A stretch of DNA of 10,903 nt from JADLFV01 sp964471555 (GTDB lineage: Bacteria; Planctomycetota; Phycisphaerae; Phycisphaerales; Phycisphaeraceae). Made by a program: the position numbers and the translations under genes. This document shows, piece by piece, positions 1 to 7,200 of this stretch. Position 1 is the stretch's first letter, and each line of letters opens with the position of its first letter. Location of the stretch: contig CAYYGM010000137.1 in the NCBI GenBank assembly GCA_964471555.1, positions 1-10,903 of the forward strand, read 5' to 3'. The notes beneath the pieces were generated by a model. That model was not told the origin of the DNA, ran no database searches, and worked only from the letters and a program-made list of their open reading frames with translations.

Positions 1-1535
1 CGCTTGGAGCCTTTTTTGTCCGCATCTTTGGAGCCGACCCCCGGAAGATCGAACAGTTTGTTTTTGTGTTCGGGCAGTCGGTAGATGTCGCCGAAGGATT
101 TGAGCAGGTCGGCTTCGAGCAGGGTGTCGATGATCTTCTCGCCGAGGCCGTCGATATCCATCTGGCCGCGGGCGGCGAACCAGATCAGCCGCTCGCGCAA
201 CTGGGCGGGACATTCGGGGTTGACGCAGCGGTGGGCGACTTCATCTTCCAGGCGCACGATGGGCTCACCGCAACTGGGGCACTTCTCGGGCGGGACGATT
301 TTTTTTGCGTTGCGCGGGCGCTGGTCTTCGATGACTTTGACGACCTGGGGGATGATCTCGCCGGCCTTTTCGATGACGACGGTGTCGCCGAGGCGGATGT
401 CCTTGCGCTCGATCTCGTCGGCGTTGTGCAGCGTGGCGTGGCTGACGGTGGTGCCGGCCAGGGAGACGGGCTCCATGGTGGCGCGGGGGGTGAGCTTACC
501 GGTTTTGCCGACCTGCCAGTCAACCTGCAGCAATTTGGTCTGGGCCTGCTCGGCGGCATACTTGTAGGCGATGCACCAGCGGGGGCTTTTGCTGGTGTAG
601 CCGAGGGTTTCCTGCTGATCGTAGCGATCGACTTTGACGACGACGCCGTCGGTGCCGTAGTCGAGTTTGGCACGTTTCTTGTCGAAGCGCTCGATGAATT
701 TCCAGGTGTCGTCGAGGTTGTCGGCGGTCTCGATCAGGGGATTGACGGGCAGGCCGAAGGATCGCAGGGCTTTGAGAAACTCGTGGTGAGACTGGTACGT
801 ATCGGGTTCGATTACGCCGCGGCCGTGGGCGAAGAAGCGCAGGCGGCGCTGGGCGACGATGCCGGGGTCGAGCTGCTTGAGTGAGCCGGCCGTGGCGTTG
901 CGCGGGTTGGCGAAGGGTTCTTCGTGATCCTTTTCCCGCTGCTGGTTGATGCGTGCCAGCTCGGAGGCGGTCATGTAGATTTCGCCGCGGACTTCCAGAA
1001 CCCCCGGAATGGGGGGCGATTTGCGTTTGGTTTCCTGTGGTTTGAGTTGCAGCGGGATGGCGCGGATGGTGCGGACGTTGTGGGTGATGTCGTCGCCGCG
1101 GCGGCCGTCGCCACGGGTCAGGGCCTGGGTAAGTTTGCCGTCCTCGTAGCGCAGAGAGACAGCGACGCCGTCGATCTTGGGTTCGAGCACCAGTGACACG
1201 GGTTTTGGAAACAGGTCGTCGTCGTTTTTGAGATTGCGCAGGACGCGCTCGTGCCAGGCGGTCAGGTCTTCGCGGCTGTAGGTGTTGTCGATGCTGTACA
1301 TCCGCCGGGCGTGGGCGATGGTTTTGAACCCGGCAATGGGCTGGCCGCCGACGCGTCGGGTGGGGGAGTCGGGGGTGACCAGGTCGGGATGTTCAGCTTC
1401 GAGGTTCTGAAGTTCTTTGAGCAGGGCGTCGAAGTCGTGGTCGGAGATTTCGGTCCGGGCCTCGACGTAATAGAGGTAATTGTGACGGTTGATCTCGTCA
1501 CGCAGGCGGGCGATGCGCTGGGCGGGCGAGGGCAT
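1..1535 (-). CDS. ligA: NAD-dependent DNA ligase LigA (3' end cut by window edge)
   Basis: LigA seals nicks in duplex DNA using NAD+ in replication and repair. About 511 codons are visible and the family is usually near 670, so the rest of the helix-hairpin-helix region and the BRCT domain lie outside the window. Domains in order: an N-terminal Ia region with HNYLYYVEARTEISDHDFD and DSPTRRVGG (roughly residues 18-65); the nucleotidyltransferase core with the adenylation motif KIDG, lysine at about residue 120; the RGDGRRGDD segment; the OB fold; then a four-cysteine zinc finger (CPSC...CVNPEC, from about residue 418). The ATG at 1533-1535 gives the canonical N-terminus. There is no clear Shine-Dalgarno, but a TATAAT lies just upstream. 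An A8 run in the coding strand (plus-strand T8 at 299-306) precedes the zinc finger. No frameshift or missing catalytic residue is seen. Identification is very secure. Confidence 0.97.
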   Translation of the reverse strand, partial: MPSPAQRIARLRDEINRHNYLYYVEARTEISDHDFDALLKELQNLEAEHPDLVTPDSPTRRVGGQPIAGFKTIAHARRMYSIDNTYSREDLTAWHERVLRNLKNDDDLFPKPVSLVLEPKIDGVAVSLRYEDGKLTQALTRGDGRRGDDITHNVRTIRAIPLQLKPQETKRKSPPIPGVLEVRGEIYMTASELARINQQREKDHEEPFANPRNATAGSLKQLDPGIVAQRRLRFFAHGRGVIEPDTYQSHHEFLKALRSFGLPVNPLIETADNLDDTWKFIERFDKKRAKLDYGTDGVVVKVDRYDQQETLGYTSKSPRWCIAYKYAAEQAQTKLLQVDWQVGKTGKLTPRATMEPVSLAGTTVSHATLHNADEIERKDIRLGDTVVIEKAGEIIPQVVKVIEDQRPRNAKKIVPPEKCPSCGEPIVRLEDEVAHRCVNPECPAQLRERLIWFAARGQMDIDGLGEKIIDTLLEADLLKSFGDIYRLPEHKNKLFDLPGVGSKDADKKGSK

Positions 1536-1541
1536 GAGGGG

Positions 1542-1547
1542 ATTATA
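1542..1547 (-). promoter_or_regulatory. Candidate -10 box for ligA, possible leaderless start
   Basis: Read on the minus strand this is a perfect TATAAT, six bases before the ligA ATG. A start of transcription at the usual distance would fall on or next to the ATG, giving a leaderless mRNA. That fits the lack of a Shine-Dalgarno there. The hexamer 17 bases further upstream (GTCTCT) is a poor -35, so the call rests on the -10 alone. Confidence 0.35.
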
Positions 1548-1570
1548 GATTGTTGGGACGGTGGAGAGAC

Positions 1571-1586
1571 GCCCGCTGAAGCGGGC
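1571..1586. repeat. Short perfect hairpin between the DUF3553 gene and ligA
   Basis: GCCCGC, a TGAA loop, then GCGGGC form a 6-bp perfect stem in the 87-bp gap between the two minus-strand genes. The 3' arm can also pair elsewhere: GCTCC at 1585-1589 matches GGAGC at 1602-1606. It lies after the stop of the DUF3553 gene in the direction of transcription but has no T-tract, so it is at best a weak terminator or mRNA 3'-end structure. It may be a dispersed intergenic palindrome. Confidence 0.45.
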
Positions 1587-1622
1587 TCCGCCGAGCGTGC
1601 AGGAGCGGTTGGCTTGCGAGGG

Positions 1623-2243
1623 TCAGCGTTGCAGGGCGCGTTCGAGGGCTTTGCGGGCGTCGGGGTGGCGGGTTTCGTGCTTGGCCCGCAGGAGCGTGGC
1701 GTGATCGTTGCGGTAGATCAGTTGACGGACCAGTTGCTTGAGGTGCTGATCGCGGTCACGGGCGAAACGGGGGAAGGCCTGTTCCAGTTCGTGACGGGTG
1801 TACTTGGTCAGCGGATCGTGCAGGCCGGTCTGCTGGACAGCCCAGTCGATCAGGGCACGCGGCTGAGTGGAGAAGCGGTACTGATCGAGCGTGGCGGTGA
1901 GGCGCTGGGCATCGGAGCTGAACGGATCAGTCAACGCGGGCGGCAGCTCCCAGAGCTCGTGGGTTCGGCCGTTGGCCTGGGCTTCGAGTTGATCGAGCCA
2001 GCCTTTTTGCGATGTGTTGCTGGTAGCGGTCTGGGTCATGGCAGATTTGTGATCCTGTGTGGACAAAGGAGCGAGAGCGGTGTTGAGCACGACGCGGCCG
2101 CGATGGGCGAAGTCGATGGTGAGGCGCTGGGCCGGTTCGCCGTCATGGGTGATCGGCTCGACCGCCCGAACGGTGCCGGCTCCCCATTCGGGTCTGCGCG
2201 GATGAAAGACCGCGTCCCCTTTGTGGAAGGCCTTGGCGCTCAC
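1623..2243 (-). CDS. DUF3553 domain protein with helical C-terminal region
   Basis: This is a 206-aa protein of unknown function. Residues 6-60 match the DUF3553 pattern: a phenylalanine-led start, G-D-x-V-x-HP-xx-P-x-WG-x-G-x-V, then a hydrophobic strand and FAHRGRVVLN. This is a small beta-barrel-like fold reminiscent of CarD/KOW domains, so nucleic-acid or RNA-polymerase contact is a reasonable but unproven guess. After a polar Ser/Thr/Gln linker (about 61-79) residues 80-206 look helical and rich in Arg, Gln and Leu; I do not recognise this part. No signal peptide or membrane segment is present, so it is cytoplasmic. The start is GTG: an in-frame TAA sits two codons upstream and no ATG precedes it. 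It ends 87 bp before ligA and is divergent from the exosortase gene. An internal ATG (Met69) could give the C-terminal part alone. Confidence 0.8.
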   Translation of the reverse strand: MSAKAFHKGDAVFHPRRPEWGAGTVRAVEPITHDGEPAQRLTIDFAHRGRVVLNTALAPLSTQDHKSAMTQTATSNTSQKGWLDQLEAQANGRTHELWELPPALTDPFSSDAQRLTATLDQYRFSTQPRALIDWAVQQTGLHDPLTKYTRHELEQAFPRFARDRDQHLKQLVRQLIYRNDHATLLRAKHETRHPDARKALERALQR

Positions 2244-2451
2244 GTGTTAACGATCAATCTCATCCCGTTTCGGGGTAGGTCGGCCCTCCCTGGCACGACG
2301 GCTCAACGAAACGAACTTGCTGACCGATCCGTCGGCCAGTCATCGATTGCGTTCATCATGGGCGTCGCCGGAGCATCCGAGCCATAACAGACTGGGCCGG
2401 ATCAACCGACGGGTGCGATACTGTATATCGGTCTTCTGCACCCCGCAACTT

Positions 2452-2474
2452 CAGACTGGACGTATTATAGTCTG
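2452..2474. promoter_or_regulatory. Candidate bidirectional promoter with dyad
   Basis: CAGACT (2452-2457) and AGTCTG (2469-2474) form a 6-bp inverted repeat with an 11-bp centre. Inside and overlapping it, the minus strand reads a perfect TATAAT (2464-2469) and the plus strand reads TATAGT (2466-2471, five of six matches). Overlapping -10 boxes of this kind can fire in both directions. They would give a leader of about 120 nt for the exosortase operon and about 210 nt for the DUF3553 gene. No good -35 is seen on either strand, so the assignment is tentative. Confidence 0.35.
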
Positions 2475-2510
2475 CGTGGCCAGACAAATCCAGCGCTAAG
2501 TTTTCATCGT

Positions 2511-2535
2511 GCCCGGCGGGTGGGCCCGTGTTTTT
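2511..2535 (+). terminator. Terminator-like hairpin in the exosortase leader
   Basis: A GC-rich segment can fold as GCCC (2511-2514) with GGGC (2522-2525), or as CGGG (2517-2520) with CCCG (2525-2528). TG and then five T residues (2531-2535) follow. No plus-strand gene lies upstream in the window, so if it terminates transcription it would act as an attenuator between the candidate promoter near 2466 and the exosortase start. The stems are short and the call is weak. Confidence 0.25.
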
Positions 2536-2598
2536 ATCGGCCGCGGAGACCGGGCGCGGCAATCCGTCAGATGGGCGGCAGGGTAAGCCGATAGGCTT

Positions 2599-4233
2599 AT
2601 GACACAGGAAGCCGCATTGACCGATCAGGATTCCGATAAGTCGTCGATCCCCGCCTGGGTATGGCAGAGGCTGGCCGCGGCCACTGCGCTGAGCGCGGTG
2701 GGTGTGGCCGTGACATGGTCGGCGTGGGCCGACATCGTGAACATCGCGCTGAACGATGAGGAGGCCAGTCACGTCTGGCTGGCGCCGATCCTGGTCGGCT
2801 GGCTGATCGCGGTGCGGATGGATCGGCTGGTGGGGTATCGGCCACGGCTGGACCCGATCGGGCCGATCATGATCCTGGCCGGTTGGGGGCTGAGCTTCTT
2901 CGGGTTCTACAACCAGGTGCAGAGCTTCTGGCACGGCGGGGCGCTGCTGCTGGTGATCGGTTGTTTCATCACGGTGATGGGCGCGGGATTGCTATGGCGA
3001 ATGCCGGCGGTGTTCGTGGCCATGCTGTTTCTGCTGCCGGTGCCGGGCATGGCGCGACAGCAGATCGCCATCCCGCTGCAGACAGCCACGGCTTCGGTCA
3101 CGCAGGCATTCTTCGATCTGCTGGCCATCCCCGTGCAACGCAGCGGCAACCTGCTGTCGTACAAGGGCGTCGATGTCACCATCGCCGAGGCGTGCAACGG
3201 CATGCGCATGGTCTTCACGCTGCTGAGCGTCTGCTACGTGTTCGCGTTCGGCACGAACCTGCGGGCATGGGTGCGCACCCTGGTGCTGGTGATCAGCCCG
3301 GTGATCGCGGTGGCGTGCAATGTGATTCGGGTGGTTCCCACCATCTGGGTGTACGGCCACTACAGCACACAGGTGGCTGAAACTTTCCACGACTTGAGCG
3401 GTTGGGTGATGATCTTCGTCTCGTTCATGCTGCTGATGGGACTGGTGCGGCTGCTGGAGTGGCTGCAAATTCCCATCCGCCCCCCCCGGAAGGAGCAGAA
3501 CGAAGCGGTTGCGGCGCCACGTGGCGCATGGCCGGGCATGCGATGGGTGGCCGGGGTGCTGGCGGTGCTGGCGCTGGGCGGGGCGAGCGTGGAGGCGGCC
3601 ATGCGTCCCAGTCCGCTGGATGCCGAGCCGTATCACCAGCGTGTGGCGGAGATCGCTTCGACCATGCCGGCCGGCTTCGGTGATTGGGAAGGCCGGGCGG
3701 TGGACGTGCCCACGGCCGCGGTGCAGATGCTCAAGCCCAACGCCATCATCAGCCGGTCGTTTCACAACAAGAAAACCGGCGAAGATGTGACACTGCTGAT
3801 CGTGCAATGCAAAGACGCGCGGGACATGGCGGGTCACTATCCGCCGCAGTGTTACCCGGGCGTGGGCTACGTGATGGATAGCGCGGTGGAAGACCAGTGG
3901 CCGGTGCAGGGCCGGGCGTATCCGGGGATGACGTACCGGTTCACACGCGGAGTGGGGGGCCAGCAGCAGAAGATGGTGGTGTGTAACCTGTTGGTGATGC
4001 CGGACGGTCGATTCGTGCGTGACATGAAAGCGGTGTATCGAGCGGCGGCTGACTATGCCACGCACTTTTTCGGGGCGGCCCAGGTTCAGGTGGTCACCGC
4101 CGAGACGATCCTGCCGCAGCGTCGCCATGACATTGTCAGCCAGTTCCTGGAGCAGTATCGTCCCCTGATAGACGCGATCAGTGACGCCAAAGAGGTAGCC
4201 GCGGCGCCTGTGAAGCCAGAAGAAAAAGAGTGA
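2599..4233 (+). CDS. Exosortase fused to C-terminal EpsI/DUF3485-like domain
   Basis: Exosortases are multipass membrane cysteine transpeptidase-like enzymes that recognise the C-terminal PEP-CTERM (or related) signal of exported proteins. This 544-aa protein has about eight hydrophobic segments between residues 22 and 287. The family catalytic set is visible: Cys199 in EACNGMRM, Arg244 in NVIR, His264 in FHDLSGW. After a charged linker (294-302) comes another hydrophobic segment (about 314-333), then an EpsI-type domain (about 335-530) with GDWEGR near 361 and the signature HYPPQCYPGVGY at 413-424. In many exosortase loci EpsI is a separate gene or a C-terminal fusion; fused forms are known. 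The start is the first ATG; its Shine-Dalgarno is weak (AGGG at 2580-2583) and a small hairpin abuts the ATG. A C8 tract (3480-3487) lies exactly in the linker. It is followed after 3 bp by the TPR gene, so the two are almost certainly co-transcribed. I do not assign an exosortase subfamily. Confidence 0.93.
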   Translation: MTQEAALTDQDSDKSSIPAWVWQRLAAATALSAVGVAVTWSAWADIVNIALNDEEASHVWLAPILVGWLIAVRMDRLVGYRPRLDPIGPIMILAGWGLSFFGFYNQVQSFWHGGALLLVIGCFITVMGAGLLWRMPAVFVAMLFLLPVPGMARQQIAIPLQTATASVTQAFFDLLAIPVQRSGNLLSYKGVDVTIAEACNGMRMVFTLLSVCYVFAFGTNLRAWVRTLVLVISPVIAVACNVIRVVPTIWVYGHYSTQVAETFHDLSGWVMIFVSFMLLMGLVRLLEWLQIPIRPPRKEQNEAVAAPRGAWPGMRWVAGVLAVLALGGASVEAAMRPSPLDAEPYHQRVAEIASTMPAGFGDWEGRAVDVPTAAVQMLKPNAIISRSFHNKKTGEDVTLLIVQCKDARDMAGHYPPQCYPGVGYVMDSAVEDQWPVQGRAYPGMTYRFTRGVGGQQQKMVVCNLLVMPDGRFVRDMKAVYRAAADYATHFFGAAQVQVVTAETILPQRRHDIVSQFLEQYRPLIDAISDAKEVAAAPVKPEEKE

Positions 4234-4236
4234 ACC

Positions 4237-7200
4237 ATGGATGTTAGAAGCCTGCGTAGAAAACGGATTGCCATTCTGCTGTCGGTGGTGGTATTGCTGG
4301 TGCTGGTGGTGGGTGGGCTGTACCTGGTGCAGAAGCAGCGCAAGGGCCGGGAGCTATCCGCCCTGCGATCGCAAGGCATCGCCGCTTTCGAGGCCGGCGA
4401 CAACGAACTGGCAGCCGAGAAGCTCAAGCCGTTTGTCGATCTGCATCCGGCCGACGCCGAGGCCTGGTACACCTACGCCCGGGCCAAGCTGGCCCTGGTG
4501 GACAAGGAGCAGGAGAACCTGGGCGATGCGATCAGCGCCCTGCGGCAGGTGCACATGCTGCAGCCGGGCAACATCGAGGCGGCGGAAAACCTGCTGGAAC
4601 TGACGCTGCTGGTGGGCCTGGATGATCAGGCGGTGGACCTGGCGGACGAGATTCTGAAACGGGATCCGGAGAACGACACCGCCATTCGCCAGAAGATCAT
4701 CGCCCTGGCCGGCCTCGGGCGCAATGACGAAGCCTGGGCCCTGGTGTCATCGTTCCTGGAGAATCACAGTTCGGACCTGGAGATGCAGTTGGCCGCGGTG
4801 CAGTTGCGTTACGCCCTGAAGCAGCCGGCCGCCGAGATCCTCGCCGATGCCCGCAAGCTGTTTGAGCAGAACGCGGACGACCCGCGCTACGAGTTGATTC
4901 TGGGGCTGGCTTATGGTCTGGGCCGCGATCAGCAGCAGGCGGTCGAGCATTTGCGAGCCGCGGCCGCCAAGCCGATGCCGGCCGATGTGTCGCTGGTGTC
5001 GGTGGTGCGCCTGCTGGACCAGGCGGGATTGTTCCAGGAATCGCTGAATCTGATGATCAAGCAGGTCACGCCCGAGAGCGAGCCCATGCTGGTGAAGGAA
5101 AAAGTGCGCCGCTGCTTCGAGGCGGGGATGCTGGACGAGGTCGCCAAGGCGTTGGCCGACCAGGATCTGACCGCCCCGGACGCCGACGTGCAGATGGCCG
5201 CCATCGCAACCATGAGTGCGCAACAAGCCGGTGACCGTGACAAGGCAGAAGCGATCGTGGCGGCGTTGAAGAAACGAACCAAGGACTCAGCCGCCCAGGC
5301 ATGGTCAGGCGCTCTGGCGGTGTTGCTGGCCGACAACCTGAACGCCGACGCCGGCGCGGTCGATGCCCTGAGCCAAGCGGTGAAGCTGGACGCCAGCAGT
5401 GCGTATCTCAACAGCCTGCTGGGCGACGCCTACTCCGATGCCGGGGAGTCGAAACTGGCGGTCGATCACTGGCAGAAAGCCATGGATCTGCGCCCGGTGT
5501 GGGACGGTCCGCCGCGGCAGTTGGCCCGCTACTACCTGGGGGCCGGCCAGTTCGATCAGGCCGAACAACTGGCGGAAAACGCCTTCGTGCGCCGGCCCAA
5601 CAGCGTGGAGTCCGCCCTGTTGATTGCCCAGGTGCGTGCCGCAAGGTTGACCCCTAGTGACAGTCGCGGCCGCGATGATCTGATGACCCTGCTGGACCAG
5701 ATCGACCAGGCGGTGGGCGGGCCGCAGGCCACCATCCTGCTGCGGGTCAACACGCTGGTGCACATCGGCGAGATCGATCTGCTGCAACAGACGCTGCAGA
5801 AGCTGGTCGATCAGAAGGCCGCCTTGCCGGGCGATCTGTTGGCCCACCTGGCGGATATCAGCAGCGAGTACGAACTGGGGCTCAGCGATGCCCTGCTGTC
5901 CCTGGCGGATGCGGATAAGACGCCGCAGCAGGCGGCGGACGAAGCCTTGCGCACGATCGACGCCGGCCACGCCGACCAGGCGATCGAGATGATGAAGAAG
6001 CAGGTCGTGGCTGACGATCCAAACTGGCAGGCAGCCTGGGCCCAGGTGCTGGAAGCGGCCGGCGACCCCGGCGCCACCGAGGTCTGGACCAAACTGGCTG
6101 ATCAATATCCCAATGACATTCACATGCAGATCATGGCTCTGCGCAGCAAGTCCCTGGCCCACGACACGGCGGCTGCGACGGCGATCATCGAGCGCTTGAA
6201 AAAACTGTCCGGCGAGGATGGCACCGTCTGGCGCCTGGAGCGGGCACGCTGGTTATTGCAGCAGGGCGATGAGAGTAAATCGCTCAACGATGCCCAGGCC
6301 ATGCTGCGCGATGTGCTGACCCGTGATCCCAATCAATTCGAAGCCCGCGTGCTGGCAGCCGATGCGTATCAGCGGGCGGGGCAGTTGCCGTTGGCCGTGC
6401 GCGAATTGCAGGCGGCGCTGGCGCTGCGGCCCGATGCCATCGGCCTCAAGCTCGACCTGGCACGCATTTATCAATCCATGCGCTCCTACGAAGTGGCGGC
6501 TGAGCATCTGAACCAGGTGGTGCTCAGTCCTTCCGCATCGCCGCAACTGCTGCGCCGCGCTGCGCTGCTGCTGGCGCAACAGGGCCTCGACCAGCGGGCG
6601 ATCGCGGTGCTGGAGGAACTCAAGAGCCGCGGCAAAACGCCGCAGTCGGTCGATGAACTGCTGCTGGCTTCGCTTTACCGCCGCAACGGGCAACTGGACA
6701 AAGCCGAGGCTGCCTGCCAGCGCCTGTTGGAGCATCCGACCACGGCCGGGATTCTGTTCATTGCCGGCTTCTATGCCACGCAGAATCGCGGTGAGGAGGC
6801 GCGTCAGGTGCTCAATCGCCTCGAGGATCTGAAGATTCCGGAAGATGAGAAGCAGGCCACGCTGGCGGCGTATTTCGCGCGGTTCGGCTCGCCTGACGAG
6901 ACGGTGACGCACTACCGCGCCGCGGTGGAAGCTGCTCCGGACAACCGCGAGTACTGGCGCAAGCTGATCGCATTCGAGTTGACCGTCGGTGAAGCCGACG
7001 CCGCGCTAGCCGACGCCAGGCAAGGTACGGGACAGATCGGCCAGGCCCCGATCATGCAGCAACTGCTCGAACATCAGGATCTGGTGAAGAAATATGCAGC
7101 GGTGATGCCGTGGAGCACACTGGTGGTATCGCTGGTCGGTGAGCCGGACCAGCAGGAGGCGGCCATCGAGGCGCTGGATATTCTGTCCAAAACATCCTCG

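Larger units (their letters stand above)
2244..2598. other. Divergent intergenic region (355 bp)
   Basis: No convincing gene is seen here; short open frames crossing it do not show coding character. It separates the minus-strand DUF3553 gene from the plus-strand exosortase operon and so must carry promoters for one or both. Visible structure: a dyad CGATA/TATCG at 2416-2430; the dyad with -10-like boxes at 2452-2474; a GC hairpin with T5 at 2511-2535; a 6-bp stem GCCGCG/CGCGGC at 2540-2560; and a 6-bp stem TAAGCC/GGCTTA (loop GATA) at 2584-2599 that takes in the first base of the exosortase ATG. Confidence 0.6.

Noticed and set aside
299..306. A8 run in ligA as a programmed frameshift
   Set aside because: The downstream zinc finger is in the normal frame, so no shift is needed. 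It is noted only as a possible slippage or sequencing-error spot.
1251..2387. 378-codon plus-strand open frame
   Set aside because: It spans antisense to ligA, the DUF3553 gene and two intergenic gaps; only the minus-strand frames match known families.
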